Assembly (NCBI GenBank): GCA_004835665.1
Contig: RBKR01000015.1
Location: 248,001-312,000, forward strand
Length of the DNA: 64,000 nucleotides
Source: Phoma sp. XZ068
Taxonomy: Eukaryota > Ascomycota > Dothideomycetes > Pleosporales > Didymellaceae
Reading direction: 5' to 3'
In this document: in pieces, positions 1-11,811 of the stretch
Layout of the letters: the number at the start of each line of letters is the position of its first letter
Position numbering within the stretch: the first letter of the stretch is position 1
The notes under the pieces: generated by a model
Database searches by the model: none
Told to the model about the DNA's origin: nothing
The model's input: the letters and a program-made list of their open reading frames with translations, nothing else
Position numbers and translations under genes: made by a program

Positions 1-632
1 GGTGATTACGGCGGCCAGGAGGATCTCAACGCCTGCGCTGCACGGCAATACTCGTCGATACCCCTCAGTTTCCGTGTCGTGTGCACGGATGACCAGGCCA
101 GGGCACTGCTCTTCTTATCAGGCGGCGGCTACTGCGGGACCCTTCTCGGCTCGTCGCTCGGTCACGCACCGACTCCCATCGCGCTCCCGCTCGCTGACAG
201 TAACCCGGCGCTGGGCCCACGCTGTCTCTCGAGTCCTGACACCTCTCCCCCCACGCCCGCCCAGGTAGGACCCTCGAACTCGCTTCGTCCAGTTGGTCGT
301 GGTGGTGCCGCCTCCACCGCCCGCCGACGCTCTGCAGATCATTGGTATAGTTACACAAGGCACCCCTCGTCGCGTCGCTGCAGCGCCCTCGCCAGCGCTC
401 ACGTCGTTGCGGCCACCAGTCCCCAATTCCCACCGGCCATCGTGCCCTCTATTCCCTGGCCATCGTGCACCATATCCCCCAGAGCCCGCCCGCAAAGCAT
501 GCCCGCCCACCTCCCCGCGCTCGACTAAACACCGACTCCCTTGGAAAAGCGGACACGCGACCGTGCAACACCGTCAGCCCACTTTTTCCCCAGTGTCGCG
601 CATAGCTCCCCCGCCGCAGACTCGCCTCGTCT
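1..632. other. Upstream region of the C2H2 transcription factor gene, no gene seen
   Basis: C-rich and pyrimidine-rich sequence leading to the ATG at 633. Several open frames exist on both strands, but they overlap each other, have Pro/Arg/Ser-rich translations, mostly lack an ATG and show no domain. It is probably promoter plus 5' leader. The window starts inside this region, so the far promoter is not visible. Confidence 0.5.
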
Positions 633-3600
633 ATGGCGCAGGTCCTGCAGATGCAAGCAGCGCCCGAGCTGGGCAAGACCCAATTTGAACCGAACATGGA
701 GGCTCCCCGCGACCGAGAGCCGCCCACGCCCTCGTCGCCCGACAGCGGCGAGGCCCGAGGGCGCCGCCGCGACAGAGAGGACTCGGGCGAAGACGGTGCA
801 GACGGCGAGACAGGCGGCTCGCGCAAGAGGAGGAGAAGCCGGAAGGGGCTCGACAAGAAGTTCGAGTGCCCGCACGAGGGCTGCGGGAAGAGCTACTCGA
901 GGGCCGAGCATCTGTACAGGCACCAGCTGAACCGTACGTTGCTGCATTTGAAAGGAATGGCTAGAGACTGACGGGCACAGACAATCCCAAGCAGATATAC
1001 AACTGCGACTTTCCAGACTGCCACAGGTAAAACCCACTACCTCGCACATGCAACACCAGTACTAACTTTGCAGGTCTTTTGTCCGCCAGGACCTCTGCGC
1101 ACGCCACAAAGAACGCCATACCGCACGCGGCAGCCAGCTCCTTCGCAAAGACACCTTCAACATGCACAACCTGAATCCAATTGTTACGGCAGCACTGGGC
1201 CAAAAGAACACTCCAGGTGTCAAGCCGCTCAGCGCAAAGGGTCAATCACAACTGCAGTCACCGCCTTCAGCAGTATCGAGCATTGCGACTGGAAGCCAAA
1301 TGTCACCTCCCTTTCAGTCTCCCGCCAGCAGACAAGACTCACTAAACAGGCTGTCAAGCATAGGGAGCGAGGACGCGTACCGTAGTGGCTCGGACGCGTA
1401 CCGCAGCGGTTCGGACGCTAAGCCCTATGAAATGCACGCCCAGGGCTCTGGTAACTTTGCACCACCACCACGTCCGGCCGCATTGAGTAACTACAGTGGG
1501 GGTCGAACATCGCTCCACAACTCCCCACATGTGGGTAACAACAACTTCCAACGGCCCGAGTTGCGCGCATCAACGTCAAACCTCTCATCCTACGGTACCG
1601 CCAGCTCGCCTTACAGCTCAGCAGTCACGCCTACCCAGTCATACACCCCCTCCGCGGCGTCGACAACATACCAGAAAAACTCAAGTGGGTTCCAGTCCCA
1701 GCAAAATTTTCCCTCTTTCCCTTCCTTACCTCCGCCAGAATACCCTCAGCCGACCGGCACACCTGCCTCGCAAGGTCAAGACAATCAGTACTACAATGGG
1801 ACCTCCGGACAGACCCCCATGAATGGCGTCGAGTCGACAGCGCAGCTGGATGCACGGATGAACGGTGTTACAGACGCTATCATGGACCAGACACCATCCT
1901 ATGCGATTCCCATGTTTGGTGGAGAAGGCTACAGCCGGTCTCCGTTCACCATGGCCGATGATTTTGCCGACTGGCTGTTCAATGAGAGTCAGATCGTGCC
2001 TGGCGGTGGCTCTCCGATGGGCTACCATGCCGGAGTAGTGCCCCCCGGTGGAGCGTCAGCGTCCATCGGTCCCCTTCAGGCCCCATACTTCAACTACGAC
2101 CCAGCAGTCGCGGGCTATGTCAACAACCAGCCACCTCCAGCCAATCCCATGGCCGTGCACAGCATGCTGGACACTTCTTTGCCTGAAATCGCACTCTCCC
2201 AGGAGAAACGCAGAGACTTGATCGATCTCATCAGTCTACGTTTCAACGAGACCGACCATGCGCCTGTCAAGAAGCAAAAGGAAGACCTTCTCGAGGGCAA
2301 CCAGGATGACAACCATCATGTTCTCAGCTTGCATATGATGCAGACCTACATCAGCTCTTATTGGAGGCACTTCCATCCTCAGCTTCCAATCCTCCACAAG
2401 CCTACTTTCAACGCAAGCACTTGCCCAGACCTTCTACTGCTTGCCATCATGTGCCTTGGCGCATCATGTCTTGAGAAGTCGTATGGTCACGAGATGACGC
2501 AGGCTTGTGCCAACCTGGCCAACTTCATGGCGTGGCACCTGCGATGGGAAATGTTCATGGATTCTGACTTCCGTCCTCCGGCTAGGCTGTGGATATTCCA
2601 AGGCTTGCTATTACTAGAGTCCTTCGAGAAGATGTACTCTACACGACCCCTGCACGAGCGAGCGCACATTCATCACGCCACGACGTTGACACTGATGAGG
2701 AGAGGCAGCTCTCTGATTGGGAGATCAGCAATGGATTCGCCACCCAGTGTGAAGGACTCAAGGAGCAGTTCGCAGGGCGGCATTGACACCCCAGACGAAT
2801 GGTGGAAACACTGGATCACGAATGAGGCCACAAGGAGAGCAGCGTTTGCGGCATTTGTCATGGACAGCATCCACGCCACCATGTTCGGCCATAGCGCAGT
2901 CATGGTCGCTCACGAGATGCGCTTACCATTACCCTGCGATGAAGCTTTGTGGTCTGCAACAAGCAGCAGCGAGGTCGGCCGAGTTGAGGCAAGCTTACAC
3001 TCAAATGGTGTCAAGCAGACATCCTTCCTGGATGGTCTGAAGAAGACACTCAACGGCCAGAGCGTACGGACTAACTCCTTTGGACGCACAATTCTGATGG
3101 CCGGTCTGCTTAGTGTTTCATGGCACATGAACCAACGAGATCTCCAGGTTAGCTCACTCGGCGTTACCCAAGCTCTCGGTGGCCGCGACAAGTGGCGAGG
3201 ATCTTTGACACGTGCGTTCGACTTCTGGAAACAGGACTTTGACAGCTCGCTTGCCCGACCGAGCGACCTCTCTGCGCCAAATGCATACGCCTACTCCAAC
3301 GGTGTAGATGACGATAACGTGTTCGAAGCACGCACCGTTCTCCACCACTTGGCTCATATGGCGATGCACGTCGATATCGTCGACTGCCAGATCTACGCCG
3401 GCGCACCCCGACTTCTCGGCCGCTCCATCACGCCACAAGACTACAACGGCGCCCAACGTCGCATGAAGGAGATCTGGGCACCCACCGCCCGCGCCCGCGA
3501 CGCTACCTTTTACGCCCTCCGCTTCCTCTCCAACGTCATCGTCTCCGGGCAGCATAGCCTCAACCAGTCCGCCGGTCTGTCCATCAGCTATACCGCGCGC

Positions 3601-3933
3601 GACGACGTGCTACTTAATCGACCCTGGGTCCTGTACTTTGCCACTTTGATTGTATGGTCGTATGGCTTCGCGCTCGATGGGCCGATCAAGCAGCCATACC
3701 AGCTCACATCGTATGATGAGAAGGTGAGAGATATGAGTGGATACCTGAAGCGTGTCGGTGGTGTGAGGGCGCCGGATGATTTGGCCAAGCTGACGGATCG
3801 AAATGCGTGTCTGGGGTTGTTAATCATCATGCGCGACATGTTCAAGAAGACGCGGTGGGAGCTTCTGCACGAGGCGAGCACGCTGTTGACCAAGTGTATC
3901 GAGATGCTTGTGCCCGGGGCCGGGAGCATGTGA
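633..3933 (+). CDS. C2H2 zinc-finger transcription factor with fungal-specific regulatory domain
   Basis: Probable nuclear DNA-binding regulator of about 1068 residues. Exons are 633-933, 981-1026 and 1074-3933; the 47-nt introns at 934-980 and 1027-1073 both fall inside the zinc-finger region. After a charged, Arg-rich N-terminus come two adjacent C2H2 fingers. The first is C-x4-C-x12-H spanning the first intron, built on CPHEGCGKSYSRAEHLYRH; the second contains CDFPDC and RQDLCARH and spans the second intron. A long Ser/Gln/Pro-rich linker follows. The C-terminal half is a helical region like the fungal-specific transcription factor domain (Fungal_trans), with the typical stretch about a Y/W-rich segment ending in HPTF-like LHKPTF, then a W-W-x-H motif. 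The layout matches the klf1-like C2H2 family of ascomycetes. Targets cannot be told from sequence. The ATG at 633 is the first in frame with the finger exon. Confidence 0.88.
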
Positions 3934-4536
3934 GCCATGATCCTCTCTCTATTCGTGTTTATATGATTTTGCCGTGTATTTTGGGAAGCAAGCGCTGGAG
4001 TTTCGGACGGCATGTGCACAGACATGTATACACTGCAGGATGTCGAGGAATGTCGCTACGACTTGCTGTACGGTGCTTTATACCCAGGTGACGATTGTTC
4101 ACTACATATACATCATAACCGCTTCAAATGCTATAATTGCTTTAGTTACTTTTGGAAACCCTTGTCTCTCCTGATGTTTGATATTTGGCCCCCACGCTTT
4201 CTACGCGCCGAGCCGCGACTGTGGTGACATGCATGCCCCACCTGCTGTGGCTCCTCTTACGTCTTTATCACACGGGCCTGCAGTTCGTTGCTTGACTACT
4301 TCGTACACCGACGTTTCCCTGCATACCCACGGCGTTGCTTCGGCTGTTTTGTGTCTAGCCTGTCAGGACGACGAAGATAGATTGAGGATCCCACAAGATG
4401 GGCGAGCCAGAAGCAAAGAATTACCATGGGGAGGATGATGGTATAAGTGTTCTTAGAAGGGATCAGGGGGGGAGGTTCTACCTTGACGTCTACAGTATGT
4501 TTCGAATCATGCATCGCATAGATTTGAGAACTACAG
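3934..4536. other. Intergenic region, no gene seen
   Basis: About 600 bases between the transcription factor stop and the HET-protein ATG. A short ATG frame at 4398 with a good GTATGT donor at 4495 could be a leader exon of the HET gene, but joining it to 4537 puts the reading frame onto a stop, so it was not used. No other signal was found. Confidence 0.5.
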
Positions 4537-6814
4537 ATGCAACAACACTCTAACGAGACCACAGACCCAGCCAAGAGCCCTCCACAAGACCAGAAAGACA
4601 CTGGCCACCAACTTCTCTACCGTCAGGCTCAGCCCTCAGATCCTAGTGATGCACATCAGACAGTTATAGACCAAGCGTTTTGTTCAGAGAACTCGTACAT
4701 GACGCCCCTCGAGCAAGACAAAGACCACCAAGCTCGAAACACACCGGGCCGCCTATGTCACCCCTGTTCCAGCATTCTCAAGAAAACGCGAGATTTCAGC
4801 TCCATCGGCACACCCGCATGGGTGAACCACGGCTACGATCTCCCCGAGGATATAACTAAACCCGTGGTACACTGCTGTTGCTGCCGATATATCCTACGCG
4901 CACGGGAACTCGCGAAAACAAGGGGGATTCTCGACGTAAAGCAGCCTTACGAAATGCCGCTCTCTTTCTTCTACGATTTAAATGAGTCCAGCCTTCTTGC
5001 GTGCGATGACGATACGAATCTCGACGATGATGAGGAATTGCTGGAAACGTTCGAAGTTAAGGCCGATCCATGCATCCGCCCTATTAAACGCCAATGGGCT
5101 GACCTCAAGCTGATCAACCGGTGGCTCACCGACTGCGAGGAGCAGCACGGCGGGAATTGTAATAGCCATCGGGAGGTAGAGACGGAACCGGAGTCTCTGC
5201 TGCTACTGGATGTTGAGGAGGATTGCTTGGTTATTGGGGACTTTAATGATCGGTACTTTGCGCTGAGTTATGTCTGGGGCGCGTCGAAGCAGTTTCTTAC
5301 GACGGTGGAGAATTATGAGGGGTTGTGTGAACGGGGGAGTGTTTCGGGACAGCGTCTTACAAGGACGATTCGCGATGCGATTGAGTTTGTGAAGAGGCTG
5401 GGTGAGCGGTATCTGTGGATTGACACGATGGTAAGGATGCATAGTTGTGGCTGTAACTAGCTGACTTGGTTGGAAGTGTTGCTAACGAAGACAGTGCATC
5501 ATACAAAACGATTACCAAAATAAAGCGAGGGCTATCGCTCAAATGTGTGCGATTTATAGCCGCGCTGTTGCGACCGTTGTGGCTGTCAGTGGACACTCCG
5601 CTGATGCTGGGCTACCTGGAGTACCGCCAACGCCGCGCAATACATCGGCAGATTGTGTGGCTCCTGGTCTACATCTTGTGCATCACATGGCACTCAGGCA
5701 CATCATGACGGGCGTGGGATACAGCGAGACGGAGAGTGTTTACAGTACGCGTGCATGGACGTTCCAAGAGCGCCTGCTATCGAGCCGTACTATCATGTTC
5801 ACCAACGAGCAGGTGTACTTCCAGTGTAAAACTTCACTACGATCCGAGTCAAAACGCATCCCGGATACTAGGGCCTCCGATTTGTTCACGCTGGACAAGA
5901 TGCGCAATACGGCTAAAGATCCATTCTATGCGAAAGATGCATTTTACTGGTACGATAGGATTGTTGCAGAGTACACGACGAAGCAAATGGGGTATCCAGA
6001 CGACATGCTCAACGCCTTCCGAGGAGTCCAGACAGACTTGCAGAACACTTTCTACTGGTCTTTCCACGCCGGCCTACCCATCACAAAACTAGACCAAGCG
6101 CTCCTTTGGACTCCAACGGGCGATATCAAGAGAAGAATCACCCCGTCCTCCTTCCCAAGCTGGTGCTGGTCCGGCTGGATCGGGCGCGTAGCATACTCAG
6201 ACATCCTCCACCCAGAAGACAACACCATCCCGGAAGACACCTTCCTCGGCGCAGCAAAGAAACCACCACCCACGGCCGGCAAATCAACCGGCCTCGCCGC
6301 AATGCTACCCTGGACCCTCTTCCAGCCCCTCGGCACCCGCTCCCTCTCAACACCCCACACCATTCTCATCTCCTGCAGCACCACCCGTCTCTCCTCTTTC
6401 ACCGCCCAGAAAACCCCCCCGGGACTAGCAGACCCAGCGACAATGAATATCTACGCTGAGAACTCATACTTCCTATTCACACCCACCAACCAACGCTGCG
6501 GCATCCTCATCGGCGCACCACAAGGTACCACGCTCCAGCCTCCCACAGACCTCCTTCTCCTCCGCCTATCCCGCTGGAAGAGATTTCACAGCCGGACAAC
6601 GTTCGGGCCGCGCGTTGGGTATTTCCGGGACGATGCGAATATGCGGGATGAGAAGTTGTTTGATGAGGGGTTGAGGGATGAGGAGTGGTGCACGGCGAAT
6701 GTTATGTTGGTTAGGTCGGTGGAGGGGGTGTGTGAGAGGGTTGCTGTTGGGGTGGTGAGTGAGGAGGCGTGGTGGGGTGTGGGCGGTGAGTGGATGAGTT
6801 TGAGTTTGAAGTAA
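4537..6814 (+). CDS. HET-domain (heterokaryon incompatibility) protein
   Basis: Predicted 737-residue protein from exons 4537-5430 and 5495-6814. The 64-nt intron carries a GCTAAC branch point and ends in ACAG; splicing joins WIDTM to CIIQND, restoring the hallmark HET motif. HET domain signatures are ALSYVWG at residues 242-248, the WIDT..CIIQ motif near 294-302, and the later RAWTFQER block. The N-terminus has Cys pairs (CHPC, HCCCC) of the kind often preceding HET domains. HET proteins trigger cell death when incompatible strains fuse; here only domain membership is visible, and no partner gene of the NLR, patatin or SNARE type lies directly beside it. The start is the first ATG in frame; an upstream exon cannot be excluded. 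Confidence 0.85.
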
Positions 6815-7236
6815 GGTAATGTGAAGTGGAGAGTGAGCTTTTTGGTGGGTTTGAGTGAGGAGGTTGAAGTTTGAGGATTGGATTGGTTGTTGGATGGGGT
6901 GTTTGGTCGTTGAGCTAGTTATGTCAGTGACGACCAGACGGGCGGATTCAAGTGATAATACAGGCGTGGTGGCTTGCATTGTGTGTCCTTGTAGTAGTTC
7001 CTGCCAGCGACGTGGGAATTGGGTTACAGCAGAAGTTGGTGCTATTAGTAGTTAGAGTAGTGTGAGCTGGATATAGTTTAGTTCATACTAGTAGTATGAT
7101 GAAGGTGCTCTCCAGCTCTACACTTGACGTTGAATTGGGAAGCCTCAGTCACAGATCCCACAGCACCCTTATGCATCATACTCTTCGCCACAAAACGCTA
7201 ACACGGGAGAGTGATTTCACCAACACCGATGATGAT
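6815..7236. other. Convergent intergenic region
   Basis: About 420 bases between two convergent stops, the HET protein on plus and the PAN-like protein on minus. It starts G/T-rich and then becomes mixed; it probably holds both 3' untranslated regions. No gene or repeat was recognised. Confidence 0.5.
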
Positions 7237-8120
7237 TCACACAGCCGGAGCCACCAATGTCTCCGAGAATAGCCCACAGTGGCGTACGATCCCTACATGC
7301 CAGCGAGGTAAGCGGCTAGCAATTGTTATCATCATGCTTATCATCATCACAAGAGGTACCAACATACCATTGACACTCTTGCTATACACCGCCGGTTGGA
7401 TACTAGCCTTGAGGTAGCACATTTGTGTCGAAGTGCTGTAGCTCACACCCACACAACCCGCCGTATCCGCGCACTTATGCACACACAACTTCATGCTCGC
7501 AAGCTTACTATTACCATTCGGCATATCGCCGCCGTAGAAGTCGAAGCCGCAGCGAGTGTAGTAGGTCTTACCGCCTGTCACATACTTACAGCCGTCGTTG
7601 GCGGGGCAGGTGATGGAGGTCGTGCAGGTCGATGAACCGGGGGTGGGCGAAGGTTTGCCTGTGGCGGGGCTCATCTGGGTTGCGGCGTTGACGTTGGCGC
7701 TACGGAATGTGAGTAGGAGAAGCAGTGTTTGAGGCTGAGGTGATGTACACGGAGGCAGTGGGACCTTGGTTTATGGTGACGCCGAGGAGGTAGCAGTATT
7801 TTCCCTTGTAGTTGAGCCCCTTGCAACGGGAGTCGACTGAGCATGCAGTGATGCAATCAGTAAACGTGGCTGCCTGCGACGTGTTAACGCTGATGGCAGA
7901 CGACTGGGTATGTTCTGGTGCCTACCGTATTAATTTCAATCACGGGACCGTTGAAATTGGTCTTGCACTTCAACTGGAAGACAGCTCCGTTGGCTGCTGT
8001 TGATGAGCAGCCATTGTTAGCTGGGCAAGTGATGGTAGTAGGACAGGCTGTTCCCGCTTGACGAGGAACGAGAGTGGTTGGTGCGAGAGCGAGCGCAGCA
8101 GTAACGAGTTCTGCGTACAT
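7237..8120 (-). CDS. Secreted protein with two PAN/Apple-like modules
   Basis: Predicted 235-residue secreted protein from four exons: 7926-8120, 7749-7873, 7368-7699 and 7237-7292. The introns are 52, 49 and 75 nt, and the first has a GTTAAC branch point. An N-terminal signal peptide (MYAELVTAALALAPTTLVPR) is followed by two copies of one module. Each starts with a C-PAN-(N/D)-GC motif and ends in a PAN-like Cys pattern, C-(I/V)-x-(A/K)-C then C-x-G then C-Y-L. The modules are joined by a Pro/Ser/Thr-rich linker. PAN/Apple folds bind protein or carbohydrate, so an extracellular binding role is inferred, not shown. Splicing removes in-frame stops between the modules, which supports the model. 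The C-terminus ends in a short hydrophobic tail. Confidence 0.72.
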
Positions 8121-9703
8121 AATGATGAGATGGGAGTAGTTCTTTCGTACAGATGCGGGAGATTTCCTTGTATTTTGAGAGAAGCGATGGAACTAATGTA
8201 GACAGCGTATCTATCCCGACATCTAGAAGGCTGCGAGGGGTTGTATTCACCCCATCCATGGTTCATATCACATACATTCAGGGCGCTATGGCACTGCGCA
8301 TCGTTTATAACCATGATCGTAATAGTGTTTGGTCTATTTTGAATGGGGAAGCGAGCTTGGGAATTCTACTATAATTTGTGTCGACGGATAACACAGCATA
8401 ATAAAATGGAGATGTGCATAGCCTCACAAGATGCTCTGACTTCATGAATGCTGACATTGGTGCTTCGAAATTCATATGGTTGTTTTCAAATGAGGATTGA
8501 AATTTAAGACATATCAGTCGTGCAAAGCTCAGCCTCATAGTGACACGATCCAGTGTGTTTCTCCCAGTCGCAGCGTGGATTTTGCAGTATAAAAGCATTC
8601 CAATATATGGCTTCTATGACGATGACATATTCACTACAGTGTCCTGAGGATGGCTCAGGGTCTGGCAAGTTGGGTCGAGACCGAGTGTAGCATATCGAGC
8701 ATTTTCACGTTAAGATAGCGCCGGGATATTCCACATTGTCTTGCCAAAATCTTCATGGAAAAGATGCATATCACTTTGTTGGGTGGGAAATGTTGAGGAA
8801 GATGACGATAATGTAGATACTCGATACCCTTGCGGTGCCAATTTCACTCACGCGTACTTGGTCTTCCGCAGTACCTGAACAAGAAATTTACAAACTACTA
8901 AAGGAAAGTTCTACCTTAGATACTACGAGGGTGTAACTATGAAGCAGCATCGCGGCACCACAGACGCTCCTCTCCCGCTGCTGCAATGGTAATCCTCACG
9001 GTCTTACTCCTCGAAATTACGAAAAGCATGAGCAATAGAGTACCAACGCAGCTGACTCTGATTTACGAAATACCTGGTGCCGCCAAATCTTTGCAGAGTA
9101 CTCGCTATGTCAGCAAGTCGAGGCTTGATCTTCTGTATATTAAGCATATCTAGCCATGCAGTGTGCGATTTCACCTCAAAATTGAATTAATTCAAGGCAA
9201 ACACGTCTTTCTTATTCATTAAAAGTCGTATCCTGGCTCCGAAAGCATGCAGTAACCGTTGTCAAATAGAAACTTGCCTGCTGTATCACCTCCAGCTGAG
9301 AATGACGAATTTGAAATGGCGGAGGCATTGTGAGCCCTGTTGTGATTGAATGAAGGTCCTCTACATTTAATATGCCATAGTGGTCCGCTCATTGTATAGC
9401 TCATTTGGATAACGCGACAACTACAGAGGCTCGACTAGATACTCAAGGTAAACCACAGTGAGTCTGACTCGTGCAGGGCTGGGAAGCAGTATATACAGAA
9501 AAACTTGTCTTCGGGCTATCTTGGGCGATTGGGCGTTCTCGGGTTGAATGCCGCGGATGAAGGTGTTTACGGGTGGTGCACGAGCCACACCAAACAACAT
9601 TCGAGGAGAAGCATCGCAACTCCCCGAAATCGCACGACCTCACGCGCAACAATCCAGCACTCGAATACTCCCAGACAGAAGCTGCATAGCCGTAATTCCA
9701 CCA
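8121..9703. other. Gene-free divergent region upstream of the PAN-like protein and ERG28
   Basis: About 1.6 kb separates the two divergent starts. It is more AT-rich than its flanks. Short open frames occur but none has a domain, intron signals or coding-like composition. A perfect 14-base palindrome, TTGAATTAATTCAA, lies at 9182-9195. The region probably contains both promoters. Confidence 0.5.
9182..9195. repeat. Perfect 14-base palindrome
   Basis: TTGAATTAATTCAA reads the same on both strands. It lies about 510 bases upstream of the ERG28 start in the divergent intergenic region. It could be a dimeric factor site or a chance event in AT-rich sequence; nothing nearby repeats it. Confidence 0.4.
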
Positions 9704-10227
9704 ATGGCATCCACACTCTCATCCTGGCTGCCACCCGCCGAGGGCCTGCTCCCCAAATGGCTGCTCTTCGTGCGTTCGCCCACCCCCAACTGCACCATTC
9801 CTTCCTTACACTGCAGCTCCGCCTTACATCTCCCCCATACTAACACCCCCAGGTATCCTTCGTCTCAACCCTAAACTCCATCCAAGCTTACAGCACCCTC
9901 GCCTACACATCCCGCGTCTACAATCCTACCAACGTCGACCCGCCCGTCAAACAGCCCGCACACGTAACCTGGCTGTCGTCGCGCACCTTCGGCACCTGGA
10001 CGTTTCTCACGTCCATTATTCGCTTCTACGCGGCCTACAATATCGAGCACCCTGCGTTCTACCAGCTCGCGATTTGGACGTATGTGGTTGCGTTTTTGCA
10101 CTTTGGGAGTGAGTGGTTTGTGTTTGGGACGACGAGGTGGGGGAAGGCGCTTGCGGGGCCGGTGATGGTGAGTACGGGGAGTTTGATTTGGATGTTTAGC
10201 CAGTGGGGGTACTATGTCAAGGCGTGA
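9704..10227 (+). CDS. ERG28: Ergosterol biosynthesis scaffold protein Erg28
   Basis: Predicted 146-residue ER membrane protein from exons 9704-9769 and 9853-10227 with an 83-nt intron after residue 22. Erg28 tethers the sterol C-4 demethylation enzymes (Erg25, Erg26, Erg27) to the ER membrane. The sequence has the family features: a short N-terminus ending in P-K-W-L-L-F, then a helix with the L-N-S-I-Q-A-Y pattern, the RTFGTWT segment, a central N-I-E-H-P-A-F-Y region, and a C-terminal helix pair with HFGSEWFVFGT. Length fits the family. The in-frame ATG at 9548 upstream would add an unlikely basic leader, so 9704 was chosen. The neighbours are unrelated. Confidence 0.93.
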
Positions 10228-10862
10228 AGCAGGTGAGGGGGTTTTGGAGGGGTGAAGTGGTGTTAGAGTGTGTGGTAGGGGGGTGTTGTATGGGAAAGAT
10301 GTTTGATGACATGTGCATATGGATGGCCGTAGCAAGTATATAGCGTGTGTGTAGGATATGGAAAAGTAATGTTTAGTTTCAAGTCTCACAATGAAGCATA
10401 ATCCGACGATTGGTTGTGGATATTTGTGCAATGGAGTAAGTATTGGCGGAGTAAGAGTGCGAGTGGATGTGCGAGGAGCAGATAGATAAGGATGGCGATC
10501 TTGAACTGCGCACGTTGCTGCGCTCTCCGTTCCGGATTACTGCGATTGTTGTAGGTGAGTAGTCAATACACAGCGATCTCCAGGCAGTGGTCGCAGTGAA
10601 TATACACTCATCTGCAATTGCCATTACACCCTAGTCACACCATCACATCACCAACACTGAAACCATTCTGACTTTTGACCCGCCTCGGGGCGTTTTTGAC
10701 CTCCGAGGACTTTCATTGATCGTAGCTGGAGAAACATACATGGCCCATTGGACTCCGGTTCCTTAACCCAGATGCGAAGTGACCATATCGAAAACCATCA
10801 CGCTCAGCCCAACCAGCCTGCCTCCTTTTGCTCATCATAATCCGTTACTCCAACCGATGCAT
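10228..10862. other. Convergent intergenic region
   Basis: About 640 bases between the ERG28 stop (+) and the ribosomal protein S11 stop (-). The start is G/T-rich, probably the ERG28 3' untranslated region. Open frames here are antisense shadows or lack coding character. Confidence 0.5.
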
Positions 10863-11540
10863 TTAGAACTTGGAGAACTGCTTGGCAGCCTGGCCCTTGC
10901 GGGGAAGGACACGGAGGACGTTGAAGCGGACAGTCTTGGAGAGGGGCCTGCACTGGCCGACGACGACCTGGTCACCGGGCTCGACACGGAAAGCGGGGGA
11001 GACGTGGGCGGCGAGGTTCTTGTGGCGCTTCTCGTAACGGGAGTACTTGGGGATGAAGTGGAGGTATTCACGACGGATGATCAAGGTGCCTGCGGCCTGT
11101 TAGTGGATTGTCCTGGTGCATAAACGCGTCCACTCTTCCGTCTGCGTGCGTGCGCGATTCGAGTGCCGGGGAAAACGTACGGTGCATCTTGGTGGACATG
11201 ACGGTACCGGTGAGGATACGGCCACGGATGGAGACCATGCCGGTGAAAGGGCACTTCTTGTCGATGTAGGTGCCCTCAATGGCGGTCTTGGGGGTACGGA
11301 AACCCAGACCAACATCCTTATACCATCTCCTGGTGCGGGTGTTCTTGCGAGGACCGCCGGCCTTGTGGTTCTGGAAGATGTGAGGCTATCGCAGCGCATT
11401 AGCATTCGAGATCGAGGTGTCGCGGGAGGTCTGTAGTACCTGCTTCTGGTAAGCGCGCTCCGACTGGACACTGTAGAATTATTAGCCATTGTTGCAGCCG
11501 AGTTGTTTGCGCATCCGACGTACGTGAGCTCGGTAGCCAT
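10863..11540 (-). CDS. RPS11: Small ribosomal subunit protein S11 (uS17)
   Basis: Predicted 159-residue ribosomal protein from four exons: 11524-11540, 11440-11470, 11181-11385 and 10863-11089. The introns are 53, 54 and 91 nt. The first two exons are only 17 and 31 nt, so the N-terminus (MATELTVQSERAYQKQ) is spread over three exons. The rest follows the eukaryotic uS17 pattern: GPRKNTRTRRWYKDVGLGF, then TPKTAIEGTYIDKKCPFTG, then STKMHRTLIIRREYLH, and a basic C-terminus ending in QFSKF. It binds 18S rRNA in the small subunit. Early clustered introns are typical of fungal ribosomal protein genes. It is divergent from the ketoacyl-CoA reductase gene with only 271 bases between the ATGs. Confidence 0.95.
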
Positions 11541-11811
11541 GGTTGCTGTCGTTGGTTAGTTGACGGTCGGTCTTCGTGAGGTTGCGCTGCACAGTGAGGC
11601 ACTTCGAATTTCGACAGTCGCTTAGCCTTAGCGTGGAAGGAGCGACTGGGAGCCATGTTATTCCGCGCCGAGCGGCCCACGCCAACGCACCAATGAGCCT
11701 CGGCCGCGGCGACGCTAGCGGAACTTGGGGTCAGCAATTCGGAAAGCGCGACCTGCGAGTGCTGGCATTGTCAGTACTATCGTTCTCGCTGTCGACCGCA
11801 AATTGCCCATC
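11541..11811. promoter_or_regulatory. Compact divergent promoter between RPS11 and the 3-ketoacyl-CoA reductase
   Basis: Only 271 bases separate the two ATG codons, so both promoters and 5' leaders must lie here or run into each other. No clear TATA box was seen. In-frame upstream ATGs exist on both sides (for example 11725 on plus) but would add non-family sequence. Shared regulation of a ribosomal and a lipid gene is possible but only inferred. Confidence 0.5.

Noticed and set aside
4398..4536. Possible leader exon of the HET gene
   Set aside because: A good donor exists at 4495, but the join to 4537 leads to a stop after a few codons.
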